Shown here piece after piece: positions 8,652 through 16,016 of a stretch of DNA of 64,000 nt (its first letter is position 1; every line of letters begins with the position of its first letter). Made by a program: the position numbers and the translations under genes. The notes beneath the pieces are model-generated. The model was not told the origin of the DNA and searched no databases. It saw only the letters and a list, made by a program, of their open reading frames with translations. The stretch is from NCBI RefSeq assembly GCF_000445445.1, contig NZ_ASXP01000001.1, positions 1,286,501-1,350,500 of the forward strand, read 5' to 3'. The stretch is from Sporomusa ovata DSM 2662. Its GTDB lineage: Bacteria; Bacillota; Negativicutes; Sporomusales; Sporomusaceae.

Positions 8652-9707
8652 ATGAATAAGAAGAGAATGTGGTTATTAGCAATCAGTGTGGCAACAATGG
8701 TTACAGCAACTGGAATTGTGTTGGCTGCTACTACTGTAGATAAGCAAGATAATTCAACAGGCAAATTGCAACAGACTCAATTTGAAAAAGGTGATTTTCC
8801 TAAAAGATGTGGGATGAAAGGCTTTCATGAGGATAAGCAAGCCTTACTGGAGTTCTTGAAAGTCGATGCTAAAACCTTTGAGGCCAATATAAAAGATGGC
8901 AAAACATTAGCGATTATTGCCAAAGAACAAGGTATCTCAGAGCAGGAACTCACAGATTTTATGGTTAAACAACTATCTGTACATATAGACAGAAAGGTAA
9001 AAGAAGGTAGGCTGTCTGATGCTCAGGCAACGCAAATGAGAGCTGATATTGATCAACGGGTAGCAGATATGATTCATGGCAAAGCTCCCATGCATGGATT
9101 TAGGCCGATGGGTCACAGCCCGTTCCATAGTGAAAAATTATTAAATCTACTTAACATAGACAGAGAAACTCTGAAAACGGAGAGAGAATCCGGAAAATCT
9201 TTACTAACGATTGCGAAAGAGCATAATGTTTCCGAACAAGAACTTACGGCTTTCATGACCCAACAAATGACTGAGCGTATTGATGAGGATGTAAAAGCAG
9301 GTTGTATCCAGGAGAATCAAGCAGCACAAATGAAAGCCAATATGGAAAAGCATGTAACAGACATTATTAATGGCCAAGCTCCTATGCATCGGCATGGGCC
9401 TATGGGTCACATGTTCCATAATGAAAAATTATTAAGTCTACTCAACATAGATGAAGCAACTCTGAAAACGGAGATGAAATCAGGGAAATCTTTACTGACA
9501 ATTGCGAAAGAGCATGGTGTTAGCGAACAGAGTCTTAGAAAATTGATGCTGGAAGAGATGGCTCAACGTATTGATCAAGATGTAAAAGAAGGCAGAATTC
9601 CAGCAGATAAAGCTAAGCAAATAAAAGCTAATATGGAAAATCGCGTCGACGATATGATCAATGGCAAAGTTCCTATGAAAGATCATCCTCAAGATGACCA
9701 GCAATAG
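8652..9707 (+). CDS. Secreted protein with three tandem ~97-residue repeats
   Basis: 351 residues. The N-terminus (MNKKRMWLLAISV...IVLAATT) is a signal peptide with probable cleavage near residue 26. The mature part holds three copies of a ~97-residue unit starting near residues 58, 158 and 255. Each has a LysM-like stretch (GKSLLTIAKEHGVSEQ) and a charged helix (RIDQDVKEGR...ANMENRVDDMINGK), linked by Met/His/Pro-rich segments (APMHGFRPMGH). Repeats 2 and 3 are close at nucleotide level. I do not recognise a named family; the helix resembles small exported DUF2680-like proteins. It stands alone with its own ribosome site. His/Met-rich linkers could bind metal (speculative). Confidence 0.75.
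   Translation: MNKKRMWLLAISVATMVTATGIVLAATTVDKQDNSTGKLQQTQFEKGDFPKRCGMKGFHEDKQALLEFLKVDAKTFEANIKDGKTLAIIAKEQGISEQELTDFMVKQLSVHIDRKVKEGRLSDAQATQMRADIDQRVADMIHGKAPMHGFRPMGHSPFHSEKLLNLLNIDRETLKTERESGKSLLTIAKEHNVSEQELTAFMTQQMTERIDEDVKAGCIQENQAAQMKANMEKHVTDIINGQAPMHRHGPMGHMFHNEKLLSLLNIDEATLKTEMKSGKSLLTIAKEHGVSEQSLRKLMLEEMAQRIDQDVKEGRIPADKAKQIKANMENRVDDMINGKVPMKDHPQDDQQ
8823..9677 (+). repeat. Three in-frame tandem coding repeats (~290 bp each)
   Basis: Units begin near 8823, 9123 and 9414. Units 2 and 3 share long near-identical stretches, for example around 9127-9160 versus 9419-9452 and 9196-9226 versus 9487-9517. Unit 1 is more diverged. This indicates duplication of unit 2 or 3 later than unit 1. 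Confidence 0.75.
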
Positions 9708-9873
9708 CAAATTCTAGAGAGGGACTATGTACATGACTGAATTTGTCAACAAAAATGTGGCCGGGATAAACCATACCTCCAATATACTTACTGAAATGCA
9801 GCGGGAAAAACTGGTTTTGAGGTAGCCTGTGAGTTTATCAGTCAGATTTATCTTAGTACGCGAGTCAAGACTC

Positions 9874-9950
9874 CCGCCTTTATAGGCGGCATTCATTCAG
9901 GTGGAGTAGATTCTCCACCTAAATTCCCGATGTTTCAGCTATGCTGAAAC
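9874..9950. repeat. Cluster of three perfect hairpins (IS-remnant or structured RNA)
   Basis: Three successive palindromes lie in a stretch with no convincing ORF: 9874-9889 (CCGCCT/AGGCGG), 9899-9920 (AGGTGGAG/CTCCACCT) and 9932-9950 (GTTTCAGC/GCTGAAAC). Spacing and order recall the hairpin-rich right ends or guide-RNA regions of IS200/IS605-TnpB elements, but no transposase is present. The remaining 9708-9873 sequence shows nothing recognisable. Confidence 0.45.
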
Positions 9951-9996
9951 GAGTTCACTGCTTTTACCAGGGCTGCGAAGCAAGGGGTAGAACTAA

Positions 9997-10046
9997 AAAT
10001 ACAATGAGCGTCAACCAATAAGGGGGGGGGGGCGCTCTTTGTATTT
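9997..10046. repeat. Inverted repeat with 11-G loop
   Basis: AAATACAATGAGCG (9997-10010) pairs with CGCTCTTTGTATTT (10033-10046), with one mismatch in 14. The 22-base loop ends in a run of 11 G (10022-10032), the longest G tract in the window. Confidence 0.6.
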
Positions 10047-10087
10047 GCTGATGGTGGGAATTTCCAGATAAAAAGACAGTTGCAATG

Positions 10088-10096
10088 TGATATAAT
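10088..10096 (+). promoter_or_regulatory. Extended -10 promoter for the lipoprotein gene
   Basis: TGATATAAT is a perfect TATAAT with the TG extension, 56 bases before the chosen start. No good -35 is visible. Confidence 0.5.
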
Positions 10097-10151
10097 GAAA
10101 CCGTATCCTGTTACCATAATATTAGAGCGAAAGGATGAATGTAAACTAATC

Positions 10152-10616
10152 ATGAAACACAAATTTCTTGCAGTTGCAGTACTTATGATGGCTTTGCTAA
10201 TTACAGCAGGCTGTGGCGGCGGTAACGGTTCTACTCTTACACGTCAGGCTAATCTATCACCCGAAGCGGTAATCCAGCATTTCTTTGATGCTGCCAAAAG
10301 CAGTCGTATGAATGAGGCTGCGTTATATGTGTCGCCAACATCTGTTGGGGATACGCAAACAGTCCTGAAGTTTGTGACTGGGCAGAGCAGCGCTACTATC
10401 AAAAACGCTAATTTACTCTCAGTCAGGATTGTGGCACAGCAAGGTAATTATGCTGCAGCCCTGGCAACTATGCAAGCAGAACAAAATTCACTTAGTCTTG
10501 TATTTAAACCAGTAGGGCTTGAGAAAATCAATGGGGAATGGTACATTGTTGACTATGATCAGATTTTCCGTGAAGCTAAGTATAAAATATTAGCTCAGTT
10601 ACTTACGGGTCTTTAA
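10152..10616 (+). CDS. Lipoprotein, DUF4878-like
   Basis: 154 residues from the ATG at 10152. The first 21 residues form a lipoprotein signal (MKHKFLAVAV...LITAGC) with a lipobox cysteine followed by glycines. The body (SPEAVIQHFFDAAKSSRMNEA ... LEKINGEWYIVDYDQIF) resembles the NTF2-like DUF4878 lipoproteins. A longer in-frame ORF begins at 10080, but the signal peptide fixes the start at 10152. The gene is monocistronic, with a promoter upstream and a hairpin downstream. The function is unknown. Confidence 0.75.
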   Translation: MKHKFLAVAVLMMALLITAGCGGGNGSTLTRQANLSPEAVIQHFFDAAKSSRMNEAALYVSPTSVGDTQTVLKFVTGQSSATIKNANLLSVRIVAQQGNYAAALATMQAEQNSLSLVFKPVGLEKINGEWYIVDYDQIFREAKYKILAQLLTGL

Positions 10617-10645
10617 TAGAGTCTCTTTAATGGATACTATTAAGT

Positions 10646-10677
10646 AGGTGAAGCGCTCCGGGAGGAGCGCTTCACCT
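10646..10677 (+). terminator. Strong hairpin after the lipoprotein gene
   Basis: A perfect 14-bp stem (AGGTGAAGCGCTCC / GGAGCGCTTCACCT) with loop GGGA. There is no T tract, so it may act in both directions or protect the mRNA end. Confidence 0.65.
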
Positions 10678-10686
10678 AAGTACATA

Positions 10687-10715
10687 TTGACAATAAGAAT
10701 GCCGTGTGGTTAAAT
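10687..10715 (+). promoter_or_regulatory. Promoter of the T-box leader
   Basis: TTGACA at 10687-10692, 17-base spacer, TTAAAT at 10710-10715. This predicts transcription start near 10722, just before the T-box stem I. Confidence 0.5.
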
Positions 10716-10721
10716 ATATTA

Positions 10722-11020
10722 TATAGTAAAGTTTAATTTCCAATCTAATATTGTAAACTGATGATAGGGAGATTAAATCATTCACGCGCTTACAGAGAGC
10801 CAGGAGTGCTGGGAACTTGGCAGAAATGCGGACTGAACAAATGGACCCTTGAGGGTGGAGTGAAAAGTTTTTTGGACTGACTAGCTTTGGACGTGTGCTC
10901 ACGTTACCGAGCCAAGAATGTGATGGCATTCTTATGAGGCGGTCAAACACAATGTTTGACAACCAAGGTGGTACCGCAGGTTAGACATCTGTCCTTGTAA
11001 AAAAGGATAGGTGTTTTTTT
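10722..11020 (+). promoter_or_regulatory. T-box riboswitch leader, probable Trp specifier
   Basis: The T-box sequence AAGGTGGTACCGC (10965-10977) is followed by a terminator stem (10985-10996 with 11003-11014) and seven T. Upstream are the AGAGAGCC distal stem I element (10793-10800), a stem III hairpin (GTCAAACA...TGTTTGAC, 10942-10960) and the specifier region. Aligning to the glyQS leader from memory, the lower stem is AGGG/CCCT next to TTGAG. The triplet followed by A just before CCCT is TGG (10842-10844), a tryptophan codon. A naive GAA-NNN-A reading would give CAA (Gln), which does not suit the operon. Uncharged tRNA would permit read-through into iorA. Confidence 0.9.
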
Positions 11021-11049
11021 ATTTGTCCAGAAAATATGGGGGAGAATAT

Positions 11050-12843
11050 ATGAAGACCAAACTTCTTATGGGTAATGAAGCAATCGGGCTTGGTGCTATC
11101 AGAGCTGGCGTTAACGTTGTATGTGGCTATCCAGGGACACCTTCGACTGAGGTTCTTGAAACTATAGCTAAGTACCGGGGTAATGATATATACGTAGAAT
11201 GGTCGGTCAATGAAAAAGTGGCTTTGGAGGTAGCTGCCGGAGCGGCCTATGCCGGGGCTAGGACATTGGTTACGATGAAACAGGTAGGTCTTAATGTTGC
11301 CAGCGATCCGTTGATGAGTTTGATCTATATCGGCATAAAAGGCGGTATGGTTGTCTTGGTAGCTGATGATCCTGGCCCGATATCTTCGCAAACTGAGCAA
11401 GATACCAGGCATTTTGCCCGCTATGCGCATCTGCCGGTTTTTGATCCGTCGACGCCGGAGGAAGCCTATACCATGATTGGCGAGGCCTTTGCTTTGTCTG
11501 AGAAATATAATACACCGGTACTGTTTAGACCCACTACCCAGGTTTGCCACGCTTGCGCCAGCGTTGAAACTGATGATGAACGGTATCGCAACAAAATAGC
11601 AGGCTTTATAAAAGATCCCAAGTGGGTAATATTTCCACGCTTATCATATCAAAATCATATAAAAATTGATGCGAATGAAGCTAAAATCAGTCAGGATTTT
11701 TCGGTTTCCCCTTATAACCACATTAGTGGGCAAGGCCCCTTGGGCATTGTTGGTTGTGGTGTTTCGTTTACTTATGTAACGGAAGCGCTAACAACGATCA
11801 ACACTCCTGTTAAAGTGCTCAAGCTGGCAACACCACATCCTTTTCCTGACAAGTTGGCTATTACCTTCTTGCAAGGCCTGGAAGAAGTTCTGGTGATCGA
11901 GGAATTAGATCCGGTGGTTGAGGAAAATTTACTTCGATTATGCGGCAAGCTAAGTCTTGCCGTCCGCATAACAGGCAAGCTGACCAAGGCTATGCCGGTA
12001 GCTGGTAAATATAGCTATGAAATTGTAGCCGCAGCCATCAGTAAATTCCTCGGGCAGGCACAGGCGGCATTACCTAAGACGGTTGAGCTGCCGCAGTTAC
12101 CGCTGCGACCACCGGTACTCTGTGCAGGCTGTCCGCATCGGGCTTCCTTTTACAGTGTCAAGCAAGCCCTGAAAAAGACCGGACAAAAAGCAGTATTTAC
12201 CGGGGATATTGGCTGTTATACCTTAGGCAATGCCCAGCCGCTGGATATGGTAGATACTTGTCTTTGCATGGGAGCCGGCATTACTATTGCTCAAGGTTTG
12301 CAACTGGCTGAACCGGACCGGAAGCAAATTGCGTTTATTGGTGATTCAACTTTTTTCCATACAGGTATTCCCGGAATTATTAATGCTGTTTACAACGAAA
12401 CAGATATTACGGTAATTATTCTCGATAACAGTACAACAGCCATGACAGGTCACCAACCTCATCCTGGTACAGGCAAAACTATGATGGGGAATATCTCCGA
12501 AAAAATCAGTATCGAAAATGTGCTGAAAGGCTGTGGTGTACCATTTGTTGCCAAGGCTAATCCGCTAAATTTAGCCCAGGCGGTTGAAACAGTAATTGCA
12601 GCCGTAAATCATCAGGGCGTATCTGTTGTGATTTTTGAAGCACCCTGTATCGCTATTGTCAAACCTAATGCCTTTCAGGAAATTAAAGAATCCTGTATAG
12701 GTTGCAAAAAATGCATTAAGGAGATTGGTTGTCCGGCCATGAGTGCAGTCGATGATAAGGTAACAATTAATCCGCATTTATGTTATGGCTGTCAGCTGTG
12801 CGGGCAGATATGTCCGGTGCAGGCAATTGGAGGGTTAAACTGA
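11050..12843 (+). CDS. iorA: Indolepyruvate ferredoxin oxidoreductase, alpha subunit
   Basis: 597 residues from the ATG at 11050, preceded by GGGGGAG. A longer ORF start at 11011 lies inside the T-box terminator and is rejected. The N-terminal pyrimidine-binding part has the GNEAIGLGAIRAG and YPGTPSTEV motifs. The central TPP-binding part has VLCAGCPHRASF, FTGDIGCYTLG and IGDSTFFHTG. The C-terminus has two 4Fe-4S ferredoxin motifs (CIGCKKCIKEIGCP and CYGCQLCGQICP). The enzyme interconverts aryl-pyruvates and arylacetyl-CoA with ferredoxin. It overlaps iorB by one base (TGATG). Confidence 0.96.
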   Translation: MKTKLLMGNEAIGLGAIRAGVNVVCGYPGTPSTEVLETIAKYRGNDIYVEWSVNEKVALEVAAGAAYAGARTLVTMKQVGLNVASDPLMSLIYIGIKGGMVVLVADDPGPISSQTEQDTRHFARYAHLPVFDPSTPEEAYTMIGEAFALSEKYNTPVLFRPTTQVCHACASVETDDERYRNKIAGFIKDPKWVIFPRLSYQNHIKIDANEAKISQDFSVSPYNHISGQGPLGIVGCGVSFTYVTEALTTINTPVKVLKLATPHPFPDKLAITFLQGLEEVLVIEELDPVVEENLLRLCGKLSLAVRITGKLTKAMPVAGKYSYEIVAAAISKFLGQAQAALPKTVELPQLPLRPPVLCAGCPHRASFYSVKQALKKTGQKAVFTGDIGCYTLGNAQPLDMVDTCLCMGAGITIAQGLQLAEPDRKQIAFIGDSTFFHTGIPGIINAVYNETDITVIILDNSTTAMTGHQPHPGTGKTMMGNISEKISIENVLKGCGVPFVAKANPLNLAQAVETVIAAVNHQGVSVVIFEAPCIAIVKPNAFQEIKESCIGCKKCIKEIGCPAMSAVDDKVTINPHLCYGCQLCGQICPVQAIGGLN

Positions 12844-13433
12844 TGAGAATAGATTGTTTATTAGCAGGCGTTGGTGGTCAGGGGACAGTGCTTGCTTCCA
12901 AAATAATTGCCCAGACAGCCATTAGCAACCAGTGTTTTGCCAGAACTTCGGAGACCATTGGCATGGCACAGCGGGGTGGCTGTGTAGTGAGTCATGTGCG
13001 CATTGGTGATCAAAACTGTTCGCCGGCCATTCCAATAGGTATGGCAGATTTAATTATCGGTTTTGAACCAGCTGAAGCCTTGCGGAATATTGGATTTTTG
13101 AAATCAGATGGTCAGTTATTAGTTAATATCAACCCAATTATCCCGGTGACATCTTCCCTGGGAGGCAGCAGCTACCAGGCAGCTGATATGATTGATTATC
13201 TACAAAGCACTAGGCGGCAGGCGGTATTTGTCGATGGACAAAAGCTGTGTGCTGCCGCTGGTACGGCCAAGGTACTTAATGTTATCATGCTGGGAGTTGC
13301 CATTAAGCAGCAGTTATTGCCCTTTTCGCGGGAAGAGGTTTTAACGACAATTACCGAAAATCTGCCAGCGAAATTTTTGGAGTTAAACAGAAAAGCACTG
13401 GAAATTGGCTACAACTTCCAGCAATATGTGTAA
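12843..13433 (+). CDS. iorB: Indolepyruvate ferredoxin oxidoreductase, beta subunit
   Basis: 196 residues. LLAGVGGQGTVLASKIIA is the gamma-type 2-oxoacid oxidoreductase motif at the N-terminus, and ETIGMAQRGGCVVSHVRIG follows. The start is the ATG at 12843, overlapping the iorA stop, not the longer frame from 12780 that lies within iorA. It forms the heterodimer with IorA. Confidence 0.95.
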   Translation: MRIDCLLAGVGGQGTVLASKIIAQTAISNQCFARTSETIGMAQRGGCVVSHVRIGDQNCSPAIPIGMADLIIGFEPAEALRNIGFLKSDGQLLVNINPIIPVTSSLGGSSYQAADMIDYLQSTRRQAVFVDGQKLCAAAGTAKVLNVIMLGVAIKQQLLPFSREEVLTTITENLPAKFLELNRKALEIGYNFQQYV

Positions 13434-13454
13434 TAAATAAGGGAGTGCTGAGTA

Positions 13455-14687
13455 ATGAACGCAGAACAATTTACCAAGTTACAGGCCCTGCTGCAGCGAG
13501 TACAGCAAAAAAGTCCTTTTTATCAGCATAAATTTAAAGCGGCCGGCTTTGATATCTCTGATATTCAAACCCCGGCAGATATTGCCCAAATTCCATTCAC
13601 CACTAAAGAGGAGTTACGCGAGGCCTATCCGCTTAATATCCAAGCTGTCCCTGATGAAGAAATTGTTAGAATCCACTCCTCATCGGGAACAACAGGAAAG
13701 CCGATAATTATTCCCTATACTGCCCATGATGTTGCAGTTTGGGCCGAGATAATGCACCGTTGTATGAGTGTCGCCGGTCTGACAGCCAAAGACAGGGTGC
13801 AAATTACACCAGGCTATGGTTTGTGGACAGCTGGTATCGGCTTTCAGGCCGGTGTTGAACGATTAGGGGCAATGGCGATTCCGATGGGACCGGGAAATAC
13901 CGAGAAACAATTGCAAATGATGATGGATTTACAGTCAACAGCCCTTTGCGCAACGTCCTCTTATGCGCTATTATTAGCGGAAGAAATTCACAAACGCGGC
14001 CTGAAAGACCATATCAAACTAAAAAAAGCAATTCTTGGTTCTGAACGCTGGGGCGACAAGATGCGTGTTAGAATACGTGAGGAACTCGGTGTTGAATTAT
14101 ATGATATTTATGGACTTACTGAGATATATGGACCGGGAATTTCTATCAGCTGCAGCGCCTGTAATGGCCTGCATTATTGGGATGACTATCTATTATTTGA
14201 GGTTATCGATCCCCAAACAGGCATGCCTGTTGCTGACGGAGAGTTTGGCGAATTGGTTATCACCACCTTGACTAAAGAGGGGGCACCGCTGCTTCGTTAC
14301 CGGACAAGGGATATTACCCGGCTGCTGACAGGGGAATGCTCCTGCGGTTTGCCCCATCCCCGCCATGACTTAATTATGGGCAGAACTGATGATATGGTTA
14401 AGGTCAAGGGAGTCAACATCTATCCCGGTCAAGTGGAAGATGTTTTAAAACATATTGAGGGCATTAGCAGTGAATACCAGATTGTCATCGACCGCGAAGA
14501 AGGTAAGGATGCTATGCTGCTACGGTTTGAGCAGCAGGAAGGCTTTGATGCCAATAGCCTGGAACTGCGGGTGAAAAAATATTTTAAAACCAAAGTGGGT
14601 TTAACAATTAATGCTCAGGCGCTCAGTATCGGGCAATTGCCGCGTAGTGAAAAGAAAACACCCAGGGTTATTGATAATCGGTATTGA
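13455..14687 (+). CDS. paaK: Arylacetate (phenylacetate) CoA ligase
   Basis: 410 residues of an AMP-forming ligase. IHSSSGTTGKPIIIPYT is the nucleotide loop, YDIYGLTEIYGPG the A5-type motif, LLRYRTRDITRL the hinge, and GRTDDMVKVKGVNIYPGQ leads into the C-terminal domain, with a C-terminal catalytic lysine region (PRSEKKTPRV). It joins arylacetate, ATP and CoA to arylacetyl-CoA plus AMP. It is co-transcribed with iorAB, whose product or substrate is the same arylacetyl-CoA. Confidence 0.92.
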   Translation: MNAEQFTKLQALLQRVQQKSPFYQHKFKAAGFDISDIQTPADIAQIPFTTKEELREAYPLNIQAVPDEEIVRIHSSSGTTGKPIIIPYTAHDVAVWAEIMHRCMSVAGLTAKDRVQITPGYGLWTAGIGFQAGVERLGAMAIPMGPGNTEKQLQMMMDLQSTALCATSSYALLLAEEIHKRGLKDHIKLKKAILGSERWGDKMRVRIREELGVELYDIYGLTEIYGPGISISCSACNGLHYWDDYLLFEVIDPQTGMPVADGEFGELVITTLTKEGAPLLRYRTRDITRLLTGECSCGLPHPRHDLIMGRTDDMVKVKGVNIYPGQVEDVLKHIEGISSEYQIVIDREEGKDAMLLRFEQQEGFDANSLELRVKKYFKTKVGLTINAQALSIGQLPRSEKKTPRVIDNRY

Positions 14688-14708
14688 TAGATGAATTAAT
14701 ATAATAAG

Positions 14709-14746
14709 AAAACAGGGTACCGGTCAACCGGTACTCTGTTTTCCTA
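14709..14746 (+). terminator. Terminator of the ior-paaK operon
   Basis: AAAACAGGGTACCGG (14709-14723) pairs with CCGGTACTCTGTTTT (14728-14742), loop TCAA, one mismatch, ending in T residues. It probably acts in both directions. Confidence 0.88.
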
Positions 14747-14890
14747 TACGTCACTATACCAAGCTTTCCACCCACTTTATGGCCTACTGCTTTTTGCAAT
14801 CAAAGGTAGTATGAATATTTCGTATAAAAATAGTTTACTTTACTTTAAGGGTTGATTTTAAGAAGATTATAGTATATATTATTAGTAACC

Positions 14891-14921
14891 TTATACCCCC
14901 CCCTAGGGGGTGTGGTATAAT
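14891..14921 (+). promoter_or_regulatory. CsoR/CstR-type operator overlapping promoter
   Basis: The GC-centred palindrome ACCCCCCCCTAGGGGGTGT (14894-14912) lies between A/T flanks, as in CsoR-family operators. It occupies the spacer in front of an extended -10 (TGGTATAAT, -10 at 14916-14921), so a bound repressor would block polymerase. It is 64 bases upstream of the regulator gene, suggesting autoregulation. Confidence 0.8.
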
Positions 14922-14984
14922 ATCCTCAGTGGTTAGCTTACGTAATGAGTACAATAAATATTACCAACGTAAGGAGTAGGAGTC

Positions 14985-15260
14985 ATGGCTAATGAACAGA
15001 TGAGAAAGAGTGTGCTTCAACGATTAAGTACAATCAAAGGTCATATTGCTGGAATTGAAAAAATGGTGGAAGAAGACAAAAAATGTGAGGATATTTTATT
15101 CCAGTTGAGTGCAGTAATGGGGGCCATAAATAAACTAAATGCTTATATACTTGAAGACTATACATTGATATGCTTGAATGAGGTCAATATCAATGATACT
15201 ATAGCACGTCAACGAATTGAGGGCTTAACTAAAGCAATGATTACCATGCTAAAAAAGTGA
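14985..15260 (+). CDS. CsoR/CstR-family repressor, probable persulfide sensor
   Basis: 91 residues, all-helical DUF156 regulator (MRKSVLQRLSTIKGHIAGIEKM). Key cysteines are C34 and C63. In copper-sensing CsoR a histidine lies four residues before the second cysteine. Here that position is Y59 (LEDYTLIC), so the copper site is incomplete, as in CstR, which senses persulfide through the two cysteines. The downstream rhodanese/TusA/DsrE enzyme supports persulfide sensing (inference). The family operator is present upstream. Confidence 0.88.
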   Translation: MANEQMRKSVLQRLSTIKGHIAGIEKMVEEDKKCEDILFQLSAVMGAINKLNAYILEDYTLICLNEVNINDTIARQRIEGLTKAMITMLKK

Positions 15261-15301
15261 GATTTGTGAGGTTAATTTTTTAATTTGAAAGGGCTACTAG
15301 C

Positions 15302-15934
15302 ATGAAAAATAATATTCAACAATACCTATTTTGGATTTTATTGGTTTTTTTAACGGTAGGCATTATTTACCCCGCAATTGGCATGATTGCAATAATATGT
15401 ATGCTTGCACCAGTTCTGATGGCTCCCTATAAAGGACGATATTGGTGTGGAAATTTCTGTCCTCGCGGCAGTTTCTATGATAATGTAATGGCAAAAATAT
15501 CACCTAAGAAACAAATACCGGCTATTTTTCGCAGTAAGGGCTTTCGCATATTTATGGTTATGTTTATTATCGGTGTTTTTAGTATTCAAATGTATTATTC
15601 ATGGGGTGATTTGTCCGCGATGGGGGCAGTGTTTGTTCGTATTATCTTAATTACAACAATTGTTGGTATTGTACTTGGAGTAATCTATCATCATCGTACA
15701 TGGTGTTCTTTCTGCCCGATGGGTACTCTCGCAAGTTGGTTTAGCACAGAACCCAAGCCTATGCCGTTAAAGGTTGAAAATTCCTGTGTGAATTGTAAAC
15801 TCTGTACAAAAGCATGTCCGTTACAATTGTCTCCTTACACTGCAAAAGGAAGTACAGATGGATTTACACATGATGATTGTCTGAAATGTAATCGGTGTGT
15901 AGAAAAATGCCCTAAAAAAGCGTTAACCTTCTAA
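15302..15934 (+). CDS. NapH-like 4Fe-4S membrane protein
   Basis: 210 residues. Membrane segments lie near residues 8-40, 78-100 and 108-130. Two CxxxCP motifs (CGNFCPRG, CSFCPMG) sit at the membrane edge. Two ferredoxin motifs (CVNCKLCTKACP and CLKCNRCVEKCP) lie in the C-terminal third. NapH/RdxA-type proteins pass electrons between quinol or ferredoxin and a partner enzyme. It is 41 bases behind the repressor gene, probably in one transcript. Confidence 0.82.
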   Translation: MKNNIQQYLFWILLVFLTVGIIYPAIGMIAIICMLAPVLMAPYKGRYWCGNFCPRGSFYDNVMAKISPKKQIPAIFRSKGFRIFMVMFIIGVFSIQMYYSWGDLSAMGAVFVRIILITTIVGIVLGVIYHHRTWCSFCPMGTLASWFSTEPKPMPLKVENSCVNCKLCTKACPLQLSPYTAKGSTDGFTHDDCLKCNRCVEKCPKKALTF

Positions 15935-16016
15935 AAAACTGAAATGTTGGTAGTGCTAAAAATCAAAATGGAATTAATAATTAACCAAAAAATTGGTGAA
16001 AGGAGTTAAAACACTT

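Noticed and set aside
9874..9950. CRISPR array
   Set aside because: The three hairpins differ in sequence and there are no equal-length spacers or repeats.
11011..11049. Upstream extension of iorA
   Set aside because: It starts within the T-box terminator; the ATG at 11050 has a GGGGGAG ribosome site.
14894..14912. Terminator hairpin
   Set aside because: The C/G palindrome has almost no loop and lies within promoter elements; an operator for the CsoR-family protein is the better reading.
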